Shown here: one piece after another, positions 44,844 through 56,296 of the stretch
Layout of the letters: the number at the start of each line of letters is the position of its first letter
How positions within the stretch are numbered: the first letter of the stretch is position 1
NCBI RefSeq assembly: GCF_001645385.1
Contig: NZ_LVHI01000023.1
Span: 62,001 to 126,000 of the forward strand
Direction: 5' to 3'
Source: Rhodococcoides kyotonense
GTDB lineage: Bacteria > Actinomycetota > Actinomycetes > Mycobacteriales > Mycobacteriaceae
DNA: 64,000 bases
Position numbers and translations under genes: made by a program
Notes under the pieces: model-generated
Database searches by the model: none
Told to the model about the DNA's origin: nothing
Seen by the model: the letters and a program-made list of their open reading frames with translations, nothing else

Positions 44844-45505
44844 AAGACCACGAGCCATACCGCGACGAGGTGGCAGATCGCCGCGAGCACGGTTGCTGCG
44901 TGGAAGAACTCGTGGTGCCCGAATGTCGTCGGCCATGGGTTGGGCCATTTGGTGGCGTACAGAACGGCGCCGACGCTGTACAGGACGCCGCCGACGAGAA
45001 GCAGTACGAACGGCGCGTAGCCGACGTGCTCGATGAGCGTCGGAGCGACCGGAACGATCGCCCATCCCAGGAGCAGGTAGAGCGGAACGCCGACCCACCG
45101 GGGCGCATGCGGCCACAGCATCTTGAGCGCGACGCCTCCCAGCGCGCCTGCCCAGACGACGATCAGCAGCGTGCGCCCTGTCGCGGTCGGCAGGCCGAGC
45201 ACCGCGAACGGGGTGTAACTGCCGGCGATGAACAGAAAGATCATCGAATGGTCGGCCCGCTTCATCCATATGCGATGTGTCGGGTTGTCCCAGTGCACGC
45301 GGTGGTACGTGGCGCTCACACCGAACACACCGCAGACCGTCGTCGCGTAGACCGCGGTTGCGATGCCGGCGCTCACCGAGACCAGCGTGAACGCGAGGGT
45401 GACCAGCACGACTCCGGATACGACCGCGAATCCGAACGCATACAGGTGAATCCAGCCCCGCATACGCGGCTTGACCGGCAGTTCGTCGATGCCGAACATC
45501 GTCAT
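44840..45505 (-). CDS. Hemolysin III (TrhA/PAQR) family membrane protein
   Basis: 221 residues with seven membrane helices. The PAQR/hemolysin III metal-site residues appear in SATYHRVHW, KRADHSMIFLFIAGSYTP and GHHEFFHAATVLAAICH. In other bacteria this family affects membrane lipid balance. ATG 45505; an in-frame ATG two codons later is an alternative. A 24-bp palindrome lies just upstream. Stop overlaps the convergent DUF255 gene at CTAG. Same position as Rv1085c. Confidence 0.88.
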   Translation of the reverse strand: MTMFGIDELPVKPRMRGWIHLYAFGFAVVSGVVLVTLAFTLVSVSAGIATAVYATTVCGVFGVSATYHRVHWDNPTHRIWMKRADHSMIFLFIAGSYTPFAVLGLPTATGRTLLIVVWAGALGGVALKMLWPHAPRWVGVPLYLLLGWAIVPVAPTLIEHVGYAPFVLLLVGGVLYSVGAVLYATKWPNPWPTTFGHHEFFHAATVLAAICHLVAVWLVVF

Positions 45506-45527
45506 CGGCGTGACCTCCTCACGTGCC

Positions 45528-45551
45528 CGAACCTACGCAACCGTAGGTTCG
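45528..45551. promoter_or_regulatory. Operator-like palindrome between hemolysin III and uppS-like genes
   Basis: Perfect 10-bp arms CGAACCTACG / CGTAGGTTCG with a 4-nt spacer, 22 bp before the hemolysin III start and about 80 bp before the prenyl synthase. Too close to the start to be a terminator of either divergent gene; it is best read as a repressor site. Confidence 0.5.
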
Positions 45552-45632
45552 CTGCTCACTGTACCGGCGAGTAGTTCGACCGTGTCGGCGTAAGGTTGTC
45601 CCCCGTGGTGATGTGGCAGTGGTGATGTCTCG

Positions 45633-46415
45633 GTGAAGATTCTCCCGACCAAGGTGCGCAGCGTCCTCTACAACGTGTACGAGCGACGTCTGCTGACTCA
45701 GCTCGACGGTGTGGCGCATCCGCGTCACGTCGCCGTGATGTGCGACGGTAACCGCCGCTGGGCACGTGAGAACGGCTTCACCGACGTCGCACACGGACAT
45801 CGGATGGGCGCGCTGAAGATCGCCGAGATGCTCGGTTGGTGCGACGCGGCAGGTATCGAGATGGCCACCATCTACCTACTCTCCACCGAAAATCTGCGAC
45901 GCGATCCCGACGAGCTCGATTCGCTGCTCGAGATCATCACCGACGTCGTCGAGGAGATCTGTGGTCCGGAACAGAACTGGGGCGTGAAGATCGTCGGCAC
46001 GCTCGACCTGTTGCCGGCAGCGACGGCACGCCGTCTCAAGGAAGCCGCCGACCTCACTGCAGGTCGGTCCGGAACCCACGTCAACGTCGCCGTCGGCTAC
46101 GGCGGGCGACAGGAGATCGCCGACGCCGTGCAGTCGCTGATCGGCGAGCAGATCTCGGAGGGGGTGTCCGGGGAGGATCTGGTCCAGTCGATCACCGTCG
46201 ACGCCATCGATTCACACCTGTACACGTCCGGGCAGCCCGATCCGGACCTCGTGATCCGCACGTCGGGGGAGCAGAGGCTGTCGGGTTTTCTGCTCTGGCA
46301 GAGCGCGTACTCGGAGATCTGGTTCACCGAGGCCTACTGGCCGGAATTCCGACGCGTCGACTTCCTGCGCGCACTGCGCGACTACGCCGCGCGGCATCGA
46401 CGGTTCGGGGTGTAG
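45633..46415 (+). CDS. uppS: Cis-prenyl (Z-isoprenyl) diphosphate synthase
   Basis: 260 residues. Condenses isopentenyl diphosphate onto an allylic diphosphate in cis; by position and size it matches Rv1086, which makes short Z-FPP. MCDGNRRWARENG (catalytic Asp38), YLLSTENLRRDPDEL, GYGGRQEIADA and DLVIRTSGEQRLSGFLLWQSAYSEIWF (two adjacent parts of the conserved block) are diagnostic. Chain length of the product cannot be deduced. Its TAG lies in a 54-bp perfect palindromic region shared with coaA. Confidence 0.92.
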   Translation: MKILPTKVRSVLYNVYERRLLTQLDGVAHPRHVAVMCDGNRRWARENGFTDVAHGHRMGALKIAEMLGWCDAAGIEMATIYLLSTENLRRDPDELDSLLEIITDVVEEICGPEQNWGVKIVGTLDLLPAATARRLKEAADLTAGRSGTHVNVAVGYGGRQEIADAVQSLIGEQISEGVSGEDLVQSITVDAIDSHLYTSGQPDPDLVIRTSGEQRLSGFLLWQSAYSEIWFTEAYWPEFRRVDFLRALRDYAARHRRFGV

Positions 46416-46464
46416 TCGTGCGCGCGAATGTACAGCCCGCTGTACATTCGCGCGCACGACTACA
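46411..46464. repeat. Family B palindrome, copy 1, spanning two stop codons
   Basis: Perfect 26-bp arms (46411-46436 and 46439-46464) with a 2-bp spacer. Each outer arm contains the TAG stop of one of the two convergent genes, uppS (46413-46415) and coaA (46462-46460). The inner part reads GAATGTACAG on one side, like copy 2 at 53232. Confidence 0.9.
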
Positions 46465-47383
46465 GCTTGCGGAGCCGCAACCGGTTGATCGTGTGATCGG
46501 CGTCCTTACGTAACACCATCGTCGCCCGCGGTCGCGTCGGAAGGATGTTGTCGACGAGGTTCGGCAGGTTGATCGAGTGCCACAGATCTTCGGCGGCGAT
46601 CCGCGCATGTTCGTCGGACAGATTCGCGTAGTGGTGGAAGTGCGCATCCGGATCCGCGAACGACGTCTCACGCAGTGCGAGGAACCGCTTGACGTACCAC
46701 GACTCGATGTCCTCGATGCGCGCGTCGACGTAGATGGAGAAGTCGAACAGATCCGACACCATCAGGCGCGGTCCGGTCTGCAGCACGTTCAGCCCCTCGA
46801 CGATGAGGATGTCGGGCTGCCGAACCATGTGGAGCTGACCCTTGACGATGTCGTACGACACGTGCGAATACACGGGCGCCGCAACCTCTTCCGCACCCGA
46901 CTTGACCTCGGTGACGAAGCGCAGCAGTTTGCGACGATCGTAGCTCTCCGGAAAACCCTTGCGGTGCAGGATGCCTCGACGCATGAGTTCGGCCGTCGAA
47001 TAGAGAAATCCGTCGGTCGTGACGAGGTCGACGCGTGGGTGGTGGTCCCAGCGGGCGAGCAGCGCCTGCAGAACACGGGCCGTCGTCGATTTCCCGACGG
47101 CGACGCTTCCGGCGACGCCGATGACGAACGGCACCTGCCGATCCGGGTGCTTCTCGCCGAGGAACGTGGCCGTCGCGGCGAACAGTCGCTGACGCGCAGC
47201 GACCTGGAGATGAATGAGCCTGGCAAGCGGCAGATAGACCTCGGCCACTTCCTCCAGGTCGATCTGCTCACCGAGACCACGCAGGCCGACGAGTTCTTCC
47301 TCGGTGAGCACCAACGGCGTCGACTGGCGGAGCGTGCGCCACTGCTTGCGGTCGAACTCGACGTACGGGCTGGATTCGCTCAC
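46460..47383 (-). CDS. coaA: Type I pantothenate kinase
   Basis: 307 residues. First step of CoA synthesis. P-loop [45 protein letters not shown] and [12 protein letters not shown] match M. tuberculosis CoaA closely, including the C-terminal [11 protein letters not shown] 47383 gives the same N-terminus ([14 protein letters not shown]) and has AAAGG upstream; the extended frame to 47428 adds unlikely sequence. Converges with uppS over a large palindrome. Confidence 0.94.
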   Translation of the reverse strand: MSESSPYVEFDRKQWRTLRQSTPLVLTEEELVGLRGLGEQIDLEEVAEVYLPLARLIHLQVAARQRLFAATATFLGEKHPDRQVPFVIGVAGSVAVGKSTTARVLQALLARWDHHPRVDLVTTDGFLYSTAELMRRGILHRKGFPESYDRRKLLRFVTEVKSGAEEVAAPVYSHVSYDIVKGQLHMVRQPDILIVEGLNVLQTGPRLMVSDLFDFSIYVDARIEDIESWYVKRFLALRETSFADPDAHFHHYANLSDEHARIAAEDLWHSINLPNLVDNILPTRPRATMVLRKDADHTINRLRLRKL

Positions 47384-47510
47384 TGCTCGTGAGCCTTTCG
47401 AGTACCGGAAAGTACGCAAAAGGCGCACGAGGGTCTTCCCATGTTCTCAGATTGTGCTCGGTGCCACGGCGGCTCGCACGGCCGGGGTGGCTCACCTATC
47501 GTCGGATCTC

Positions 47511-48707
47511 ATGAACACCGATAGTTTTGTTCGTGAATATCTCGTCCTCGGTCTCGGCTTCGATCGACTGGAGGAAGGCTTCGTCGACGCCTACACCGGC
47601 GATCCCGAGCTGCGTCGACAGGTCGAGAACGCCCCCGCTCCCGAGCCGCGCGCGCTGGCGCGTCGGGCCGCGGAACTGCGAGAGGAACTGCGCAACACCG
47701 AGTTGCCGACGCAGCGGGCCGAATTCATCGACGTGCACCTACGTGCGCTCGAATGCTCGGGGCGAAAGTTCGCCGGCGACGACATCGGATTCGTCGACGA
47801 GGTGTTCGCCTACTTCGACGTCCGCATCGAGGCGGGCGATCAGGACGAGTACCGCGAGGCGCACCGCCGCATGGACGAGGTCCTGGCCGGTCCGGGCTCG
47901 CTCGCCGAGCGTCTGGCCGCGCATCGGGCGAGTGACGTCGTTCCCGCCGACCGCCTCCAGGAGTGTGTCGACGCGTTCTCCAGCGCGTTGCGTGACAAGG
48001 TCCGCGCCGAGTACACGCTGCCCGAGACCGAGCAGGTGACGTACGAGGTCGTCGGCGACAAGCCCTGGTCGGGCTTCAACTACTACCTCGGCGACTACAA
48101 GTCGACCGTCGCGATCAACTCCGACCTCGAGCAACAGATGGCGAATCTGCCGCACCTCATCGCGCACGAGGCATACCCGGGCCATCACACCGAGCACTGC
48201 CGCAAGGAAGCCGGTCTCGTCTCGTCGGGCCAGCTCGAGCAGACGCTGTTCCTCGTCAACACCCCGCAGTGTCTGATGGCCGAAGGCCTTGCCGACCTCG
48301 CGCTGAAGTCCATCGTCGGACCGGGATGGGGTCTGTGGGCGCAGGAGATCTACGCCGACCTCGGTCTGCGTTTCGACGGCGAGAAAGCCGAGCGATTGGC
48401 GAATGCGTCGGGCCAGCTGCTCGGGGTTCGTCAGGACGCTGCCCTGTTGCTGCACGATCAGCACCGAAGCCAGGACGACGTCGCCGCCTACTTGGAGAAA
48501 TGGTCGCTGGCGTCGCCGAAGCGGGCGCGTCAGAGCCTGAAGTTCCTGTCGTCCCCGCTGTGGAGGGCCTACATCAGCACGTACGTCGAGGGATACAAGC
48601 TGCTGGGAAGCTGGCTCGATCAGGGCAAAACGGTCACCGAACGATCCGCCCTGTTCGGACGGCTTCTCGACGAGCCCCTGATTCCGAGCGCGCTGCGAAA
48701 GGCGTGA
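47511..48707 (+). CDS. DUF885-family putative metalloprotease
   Basis: 398 residues, shorter than typical 550-600-residue DUF885 proteins. The zinc motif [12 protein letters not shown] (HExxxGH) is intact at about residue 217, with a downstream [11 protein letters not shown] carrying a possible third ligand (Glu). Members of this family are predicted peptidases but the substrates are unknown. Stands between coaA (divergent) and glyA (co-directional, 58 bp). Confidence 0.8.
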   Translation: MNTDSFVREYLVLGLGFDRLEEGFVDAYTGDPELRRQVENAPAPEPRALARRAAELREELRNTELPTQRAEFIDVHLRALECSGRKFAGDDIGFVDEVFAYFDVRIEAGDQDEYREAHRRMDEVLAGPGSLAERLAAHRASDVVPADRLQECVDAFSSALRDKVRAEYTLPETEQVTYEVVGDKPWSGFNYYLGDYKSTVAINSDLEQQMANLPHLIAHEAYPGHHTEHCRKEAGLVSSGQLEQTLFLVNTPQCLMAEGLADLALKSIVGPGWGLWAQEIYADLGLRFDGEKAERLANASGQLLGVRQDAALLLHDQHRSQDDVAAYLEKWSLASPKRARQSLKFLSSPLWRAYISTYVEGYKLLGSWLDQGKTVTERSALFGRLLDEPLIPSALRKA

Positions 48708-48765
48708 GCCGCATCTTCTAAACTGGGTACGCCAATCCCACTGCGTTCCCTTGGAGATTCTTGAA

Positions 48766-50049
48766 ATGACCGACGTCAACAACCTGTCGCTGGCCGAACT
48801 CGACCCCGAGGTCGCCGAGGCGATGGCGGGCGAACTCGGTCGTCAGCGCGACACCCTGGAGATGATCGCGTCGGAGAACTTCGTTCCCCGCGCAGTTCTG
48901 CAGGCCCAGGGCAGCGTTCTGACCAACAAGTACGCCGAGGGCTACCCGGGACGCCGCTACTACGGCGGCTGCGAGCACGTCGACGTCGTCGAGGATCTCG
49001 CCCGTAACCGTGCGAAGGAACTGTTCGGCGCCGAGTTCGCCAACGTTCAGCCGCACGCGGGTGCGCAGGCCAACGCCGCCGTCCTGATGGCGCTGATCAA
49101 CCCGGGCGACAAGATCCTCGGTCTCGATCTCGCCCACGGCGGCCACCTCACGCACGGCATGAAGCTCAACTTCTCCGGCAAGCTGTACGAGGTCGAGTCC
49201 TACGGCGTCAGCAAGGAAGACCACCGCATCGACATGGACGAGCTGCGTAAGCAGGCCGTCCAGTCCAAGCCGCAGGTCATCATCGCAGGCTGGTCGGCCT
49301 ACCCGCGTCACCAGGACTTCGAGGCGTTCCGCGCGATCGCCGACGAGGTCGGAGCACTGCTGTGGGTCGACATGGCCCACTTCGCCGGCCTGGTTGCCGC
49401 CGGACTCCACCCGTCGCCCGTGCCCTACGCCGACGTCGTGTCCTCGACCGTTCACAAGACCCTCGGCGGACCTCGTTCCGGCCTGATCCTCGCCAAGAAG
49501 GAATGGGCCAAGAAGATCAACTCGGCCGTGTTCCCGGGCCAGCAGGGCGGCCCGCTCATGCACGCCGTCGCAGCGAAGGCGGTGGCCTTCAAGATCGCGG
49601 CGACGCCCGAGTTCAAGGAACGTCAGGAGCGCACGCTGCTGGGCGCCTCGCTGGTGGCCGAGCGTCTGCTCGCCAAGGACGTCGCCGACAAGGGCGTCTC
49701 GGTCCTGACCGGTGGCACCGACGTTCACCTGGCGTTGGTGGACCTGCGTAACAGCGAGCTCGACGGCCAGCAGGCCGAAGATCTGCTGCACGAGGTCGGC
49801 ATCACCGTCAACCGCAACGCCGTGCCGTTCGACCCGCGTCCGCCGATGGTCACCTCCGGTCTGCGTATCGGAACCGCAGCCCTCGCGACGCGTGGTTTCG
49901 GTGAAGCCGAGTTCACCGAGGTCGCCGACATCATCGGCACCGCCCTCGCAACCGGTGAGGCCAGCGATTCCCTGAAGGACCGCGTCGTGAAGCTGGCGCA
50001 GAGCAAGCCGCTGTACGACGGCCTCGAGGACTGGGGTCTGCTGGGCTAG
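48766..50049 (+). CDS. glyA: Serine hydroxymethyltransferase
   Basis: 427 residues. PLP enzyme interconverting serine and glycine with tetrahydrofolate. PLP lysine 231 in [45 protein letters not shown] and [13 protein letters not shown] are invariant. ATG 48766 is preferred since TTGGAG lies 10 nt before it; the in-frame TTG 48751 is part of that ribosome site. A palindrome of family A follows the stop. Confidence 0.96.
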   Translation: MTDVNNLSLAELDPEVAEAMAGELGRQRDTLEMIASENFVPRAVLQAQGSVLTNKYAEGYPGRRYYGGCEHVDVVEDLARNRAKELFGAEFANVQPHAGAQANAAVLMALINPGDKILGLDLAHGGHLTHGMKLNFSGKLYEVESYGVSKEDHRIDMDELRKQAVQSKPQVIIAGWSAYPRHQDFEAFRAIADEVGALLWVDMAHFAGLVAAGLHPSPVPYADVVSSTVHKTLGGPRSGLILAKKEWAKKINSAVFPGQQGGPLMHAVAAKAVAFKIAATPEFKERQERTLLGASLVAERLLAKDVADKGVSVLTGGTDVHLALVDLRNSELDGQQAEDLLHEVGITVNRNAVPFDPRPPMVTSGLRIGTAALATRGFGEAEFTEVADIIGTALATGEASDSLKDRVVKLAQSKPLYDGLEDWGLLG

Positions 50050-50065
50050 ACGCCTCTCGTTCCGG

Positions 50066-50114
50066 CATCGATGGGCCGCGGCAACCGGTAGACGGTTGCC
50101 GCGGCCCATCGATG
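50066..50114. repeat. Family A dispersed palindrome, copy 2 (perfect)
   Basis: Arms of 22 bp (50066-50087, 50093-50114) pair without mismatch around the 5-nt loop GTAGA. Lies between the convergent ends of glyA (50049) and gdhA (50129). No T-tract on either side. Confidence 0.92.
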
Positions 50115-50128
50115 TTGTCGGGGGAGGG

Positions 50129-51898
<1,770 letters not shown>

Positions 51899-53224
51899 GT
51901 GACCACTTCACGCTCCGTTTCCGCCCCTCTTCGGACCTTCGTCCTGGATACCTCGGTTCTGTTGTCGGACCCGTGGGCAGTCATCCGGTTCGCCGAGCAC
52001 AACGTGGTCCTGCCGCTGGTGGTCATCAGCGAGTTGGAGGGAAAGCGCCATCACCACGAACTGGGATGGTTCGCGCGGGAATCCCTACGTATGCTCGACG
52101 ATCTCCGTGTCGAGCACGGCCGTCTCGATCAGCCGGTTCCGATCGGAAACGACGGCGGCACACTGCAAGTCGAGCTCAATCACACCGATCCGTCGGTGCT
52201 TCCCGTGGGATTTCGAACCGATTCCAACGACTCGCGAATCCTCGCCTGCGCACTCAATCTCGCAGCCGAGGGCAAGGACGTCGTGCTGGTCAGCAAGGAC
52301 ATCCCGCTCCGCGTCAAAGCCGGTGCCGTCGGACTTCGCGCCGACGAGTACCACGCGCACGACGTCGTGCCGTCGGGATGGACCGGTATGGCCGAACTCG
52401 AGGTGCAGCCCGGCGACATCGATCAGCTGTTCGCCGAGGGTGTCATCGATCTCGACGGTGCGCGAGAGATGCCGTGCCACACCGGAGTTCGTCTGCTCGG
52501 TGGTCGTTCGAGCGCGTTGGGGCGCGTCACACCCGACAAGCAGGTTCAGCTCGTCCGCGGTGAACGCGAGGCGTTCGGCCTGCACGGCCGGTCCGCGGAA
52601 CAGCGTGTGGCGCTCGATCTTCTGCTCGACGAGAGCGTCGGTATCGTCTCGCTCGGCGGCAAGGCCGGTACCGGAAAGTCGGCGTTGGCGCTGACGGCCG
52701 GACTCGAAGCGGTCCTGGAGCGTCGCACACATCGGAAAGTCGTTGTTTTCCGGCCTCTCTACGCCGTGGGCGGTCAGGAGTTGGGGTACCTCCCCGGTAG
52801 CGAAAGCGAGAAGATGGGTCCGTGGGCCCAGGCGGTCTTCGACACCCTCGACGGGCTCGCGAGCCCCGAGGTGATGGAAGAAGTCATCGCCCGCGGAATG
52901 CTGGAAGTGTTGCCGCTGACCCACATTCGAGGACGGTCGCTGCACGATTCGTTCGTGATCGTCGACGAAGCGCAGTCACTCGAACGCAACGTCCTGTTGA
53001 CGGTGCTGTCGCGACTGGGCAGCGGCTCACGCGTCGTCCTCACGCACGACGTCGCGCAGCGCGACAACCTGCGCGTCGGGCGTCACGACGGCGTCGCCGC
53101 GGTCATCGAAAAGCTCAAGGGACACCCGCTTTTCGCGCACATCACCCTCACGCGCAGTGAGCGTTCGCCGATCGCCGCGCTGGTGACGGAGATGCTGGAA
53201 GAGTTCGGTCCCGCAGGCGCCTAG
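51899..53224 (+). CDS. phoH2: PhoH2-type protein (PIN domain fused to PhoH ATPase)
   Basis: 441 residues. N-terminal PIN ribonuclease domain: [13 protein letters not shown] (Asp17), [23 protein letters not shown] and [14 protein letters not shown] hold the acidic metal residues. C-terminal PhoH domain: Walker [16 protein letters not shown] at about 253-263 and Walker [12 protein letters not shown] at about 352. Mycobacterial PhoH2 is an RNA helicase/RNase that unwinds and cuts RNA and is paired with a small PhoAT antitoxin; no such partner is clear here. GTG with GGAG six bases upstream. Same neighbour relation as Rv1095. Confidence 0.9.
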   Translation: MTTSRSVSAPLRTFVLDTSVLLSDPWAVIRFAEHNVVLPLVVISELEGKRHHHELGWFARESLRMLDDLRVEHGRLDQPVPIGNDGGTLQVELNHTDPSVLPVGFRTDSNDSRILACALNLAAEGKDVVLVSKDIPLRVKAGAVGLRADEYHAHDVVPSGWTGMAELEVQPGDIDQLFAEGVIDLDGAREMPCHTGVRLLGGRSSALGRVTPDKQVQLVRGEREAFGLHGRSAEQRVALDLLLDESVGIVSLGGKAGTGKSALALTAGLEAVLERRTHRKVVVFRPLYAVGGQELGYLPGSESEKMGPWAQAVFDTLDGLASPEVMEEVIARGMLEVLPLTHIRGRSLHDSFVIVDEAQSLERNVLLTVLSRLGSGSRVVLTHDVAQRDNLRVGRHDGVAAVIEKLKGHPLFAHITLTRSERSPIAALVTEMLEEFGPAGA

Positions 53225-53231
53225 CGGCGCC

Positions 53232-53273
53232 CGTGAGTGGGAATGTATAGCCCTCTATGCATTCCCACTCACG
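53232..53273. repeat. Family B palindrome, copy 2
   Basis: 19-bp arms (53232-53250 and 53255-53273) with one mismatch and a CCCT spacer. The right arm encodes the last residues and stop of the minus-strand gene (53255), the left arm begins 7 bp after the phoH2 stop. Core GAATGTATAG matches copy 1 (GAATGTACAG). Confidence 0.85.
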
Positions 53274-53668
53274 AGGGCACGGAAAGCGCCCTTCGCGAAT
53301 CCTTTCGAGATGTCGGCGACGTCGCCGTAATCGCGCCACACGGCGATCTTGCCGTCGCGCAGTTCGAACGTGCCACACACCCAGAAATCGACGCGCAGGC
53401 GCCGGTAGACGATCGCGTCGGTACGTTCGGTCAACACGATGTTCCCGTTCGCGGCGATGTTGTGGATCGTGACGTCGAAACCCCATTCTGGTTTCGCGAG
53501 CGCCGTCATGTACTTGCCGACGCGGTCGCGTCCCCGCACCTTGGGAAGCCCGACGTTGTGCCAGACGATCCCGTCGTCGAACAGATCGACGGCCGTGTCG
53601 ACCTTCCGGTCCCGCAGCGCGTCCAGCATGGTCTCGACCACTTCGGTGGCCTGCGTCGTCTCGGTCAT
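53255..53668 (-). CDS. Limonene-1,2-epoxide-hydrolase-like (SnoaL/NTF2 fold) protein
   Basis: 137 residues. The catalytic Arg-Asp-Asp set of limonene epoxide hydrolase is present: TERTD (Arg82, Asp84) and WRDYGD (Asp113), and Asn38 in WHNVGLP matches Asn55 of the Rhodococcus enzyme, but the paired Tyr53 is Trp36. It could be a functional epoxide hydrolase (M. tuberculosis EphG is related) with altered substrate, or a non-enzymatic NTF2 protein. Its 3' end lies inside palindrome B2. Confidence 0.78.
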   Translation of the reverse strand: MTETTQATEVVETMLDALRDRKVDTAVDLFDDGIVWHNVGLPKVRGRDRVGKYMTALAKPEWGFDVTIHNIAANGNIVLTERTDAIVYRRLRVDFWVCGTFELRDGKIAVWRDYGDVADISKGFAKGAFRALVSGNA

Positions 53669-53796
53669 GGCGAATCCCTCCCCCTCGTTTCACGGACGAA
53701 TCGAGCGTAGACCTGCGCTATCAGCGACGTTGGGACAATTCACAGACGTCCAGGGCACGACATCTGTCGTCCACCACGAGGCGCTACGGTTGTCGG

Positions 53797-54654
53797 ATGC
53801 CTACGAACATGACGGACGGCGACCTGTTGCTCCGGTTGGAGCCCGCCGTGGAAGAGAACCTGCGTCGCCACCTCGACGAAGCCGAGGACTGGCACCCCCA
53901 CGATTTCGCGCCGTGGGACGAGGGCAAGAACTTCGCGTTCCTCGGTGGTGAGGACTGGTCGCCCGAGCAGTCCCACCTGAGCGACGTCGAAATCCTCTCG
54001 GCCACCGTCGGGGTGCTCGTGGCCGACAACCTGCCCGCCTACCACCGCGAGCTGGCGCGGGCGCTCACCGGGCTCGGTGCCTGGTGGAAGTGGACGGGTC
54101 GCTGGACGTCGGAGGAGAACCGTCAGGCGATCGTGCTCCGCGACTACCTGGTTCTGACGCGTGCGGTCGATCCCGTCGCGCTCGAGCGCGTGCGTATGGA
54201 GGAGATGACGCGGGGTTACTCCGCGCCGAGCCTGCACGTGCTCGACATCGTCGCGCACTTCGCGATCGACGAGTCCGCCGCGGCACTGCGCAACTCCAAC
54301 ACCGTCGCACTGGGCGGCGACAAGGTTCTCGCGACGATCCTGACGAAGATCGCAGCCGACGACGTCCTGCAGTCGCGCTTCTACGCGAACATCGTCACCG
54401 AAGGATTCGGCGTCGTACCGGACCAGACGATGCGCGCCGTCGCGGACCGCATCAACGGCTACGCCATTCCGGTCGTCGACCTGCCGAGCAAGGCGAACAG
54501 CACCGAAGCGCTGAAAGAAGCGGGAATCTACGACGACGACCAACAGCGCGAGAAGGTGTTCAAGCCACTGCTCGCGACCTGGAACGTCTTCGGCCGCGAC
54601 GACCTCGGCGACGAGGGCAAGAGGGCGCGCGACGAGTTGGCGCATCTGGCCTGA
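53797..54654 (+). CDS. DesA2-like acyl-ACP desaturase homologue with degenerate di-iron site
   Basis: 285 residues of the plant-type acyl-ACP desaturase family; position next to phoH2 matches desA2 (Rv1094). The first ligand motif EENRH reads EENRQ (106-110), and the second, normally DExRH, reads DDVLQ (188-192), so both histidines and one glutamate of the di-iron centre are replaced. LSDVEILSATVGVLVADNLP and WKWTGRWTSEENRQAIVLRDYL preserve the fold. M. tuberculosis DesA2 is also reported without a normal metal centre. It probably has a non-desaturase role. Confidence 0.8.
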   Translation: MPTNMTDGDLLLRLEPAVEENLRRHLDEAEDWHPHDFAPWDEGKNFAFLGGEDWSPEQSHLSDVEILSATVGVLVADNLPAYHRELARALTGLGAWWKWTGRWTSEENRQAIVLRDYLVLTRAVDPVALERVRMEEMTRGYSAPSLHVLDIVAHFAIDESAAALRNSNTVALGGDKVLATILTKIAADDVLQSRFYANIVTEGFGVVPDQTMRAVADRINGYAIPVVDLPSKANSTEALKEAGIYDDDQQREKVFKPLLATWNVFGRDDLGDEGKRARDELAHLA

Positions 54655-54670
54655 CGCCGGCCCCGTTACG

Positions 54671-54719
54671 CATCGATGGCCCGTGGCAACCTGTAGACGG
54701 TTGCCACGGGCCATCGATG
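54671..54719. repeat. Family A dispersed palindrome, copy 3 (perfect)
   Basis: Perfect 21-bp arms (54671-54691, 54699-54719) with a 7-nt loop TGTAGAC. It directly follows the desA2-like gene and precedes copy 4, both facing the convergent end of fumC (54811). Confidence 0.92.
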
Positions 54720-54744
54720 TCGTCGGGCCGACAGTCCCCGGAAA

Positions 54745-54793
54745 CATCGATGGACCACCACATCCGTCTATCGGATGCCGCGGTCCATCGATG
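54745..54793. repeat. Family A dispersed palindrome, copy 4
   Basis: 22-bp arms (54745-54766, 54772-54793) with three mismatches and a TCTAT loop. It is 25 bp from copy 3 in the same orientation-free junction, so two elements sit in tandem here. Its CATCCG half resembles copy 1. Confidence 0.88.
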
Positions 54794-54810
54794 CGGAAGG
54801 GGGCGGGTGA

Positions 54811-56217
54811 CTACTGGTCCTTGACCTTCGCCATGGCCAGGACGTCGAGACGCTTGTCGAGCTCTTCCTCGCTCAGCTTGTCGCCGATGAGTCCGCGATC
54901 GATGACGGTCTGACGGATCGTCTTCTTCTCCTTCAGAGCCTGCTTCGCGACGGCGGCAGCTTCCTCGTAGCCGATCGCGGAGTTCAGCGGCGTCACGATG
55001 GACGGCGACGACTCGGCGAGCGTCTTGAGGTGCTCGGTGTTGGCCTGCAGGCCGACGATGCACTTGTCGGCGAACAGAACCGACACGTTCGCGAGCAGCT
55101 TGAGCGACTCGAGGACGTTGCGCGCCATCATCGGGATGTAGACGTTGAGCTCGAACGCACCCGATGCACCACCGAACGCGGTGGCGGCATCGTTGCCGAC
55201 GACCTGAGCCGCGACCTGCGTAACAGCCTCGGGCAGAACAGGATTGACCTTGCCGGGCATGATCGAGCTACCGGGCTGCAGGTCGGGGAGCTGGATCTCG
55301 CCGAGGCCGGTGAGCGGTCCCGATCCCATCCAGCGAATGTCGTTGGCGATCTTGGTGAGCGACACGGCGATGGTGCGCAGTGCGCCGGAGATCTCGACGA
55401 GTCCGTCACGAGCAGCCTGTGCTTCGAAGGAGTCCTTTGCTGCGGTCAGTGCGTCGATACCGGTCGACTTGACCAGTTCCGCAACGACTTTGGCGCCGAA
55501 TCCGTCGGGTGCGTTGAGGCCGGTGCCGACGGCGGTGCCACCGATGGGCAGTTCGCCCAGACGCGGGAGGGTGGCTTCGACGCGCTCGATGCCGGCTTCG
55601 ATCTGACGGGCGTAGCCGCCGAACTCCTGGCCGAGCGTGACGGGCACGGCATCCATGAGGTGGGTGCGACCGGACTTCACGACGGTCTTCCACTCCGTGG
55701 CCTTCGCGGCCAGAGCTTCGTGCAGGTGCTTCAGCGCCGGAACCAGAGACGTGACGGCAGCTTCCGTGGCGGCGACGTGAGTAGCCGTCGGGAAGGTGTC
55801 GTTGGAGCTCTGCGACATGTTGACGTGGTCGTTCGGGTGAACGTCGACGCCGTTCGCCTTGGCGATCGACGCGATCACCTCGTTGGCGTTCATGTTGGAG
55901 CTGGTGCCCGAGCCGGTCTGGAAGACGTCGATCGGGAACTGGTCGTCGTGCTTGCCGTCGGCGATCTCGGTGGCAGCGGCGACGATGGCGTCGGCCTTGT
56001 CGGCGTCGAGCAATCCGAGGTCCTTGTTGACCTGAGCGCAGGCTGCCTTCAGCAGGCCCATCGCACGGATCTGGGTGCGCTCGAGCGGACGGCCGGAGAT
56101 CGGGAAGTTCTCCACCGCACGCTGCGTCTGAGCACGCCACAGCGCGTCGATCGGGACGCGTACCTCTCCCATGGTGTCGTGCTCGATGCGGTACTGCGAA
56201 TCGTCTGTCTGCGTCAT
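54811..56217 (-). CDS. fumC: Class II fumarate hydratase
   Basis: 468 residues. Iron-independent fumarase of the TCA cycle. [49 protein letters not shown] and the signature [15 protein letters not shown] (with the catalytic loop Ser) identify it; aspartase is excluded by the fumarase-type [15 protein letters not shown] block. Same strand as glpX, 79 bp downstream of it. Confidence 0.95.
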   Translation of the reverse strand: MTQTDDSQYRIEHDTMGEVRVPIDALWRAQTQRAVENFPISGRPLERTQIRAMGLLKAACAQVNKDLGLLDADKADAIVAAATEIADGKHDDQFPIDVFQTGSGTSSNMNANEVIASIAKANGVDVHPNDHVNMSQSSNDTFPTATHVAATEAAVTSLVPALKHLHEALAAKATEWKTVVKSGRTHLMDAVPVTLGQEFGGYARQIEAGIERVEATLPRLGELPIGGTAVGTGLNAPDGFGAKVVAELVKSTGIDALTAAKDSFEAQAARDGLVEISGALRTIAVSLTKIANDIRWMGSGPLTGLGEIQLPDLQPGSSIMPGKVNPVLPEAVTQVAAQVVGNDAATAFGGASGAFELNVYIPMMARNVLESLKLLANVSVLFADKCIVGLQANTEHLKTLAESSPSIVTPLNSAIGYEEAAAVAKQALKEKKTIRQTVIDRGLIGDKLSEEELDKRLDVLAMAKVKDQ

Positions 56218-56296
56218 GAGCCTTACTTTGCCAGTCGGGTTACACGGATTGGGATGCAGCCTGGGTCAGGAGTGGAGCCTGCAGGAATGACCCGGA

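Noticed and set aside
46411..46464. Family B palindrome as a classical rho-independent terminator
   Set aside because: The stem is far longer than usual and no T-tract follows on either strand, so it was recorded as a repeat, with termination only as one possible role.
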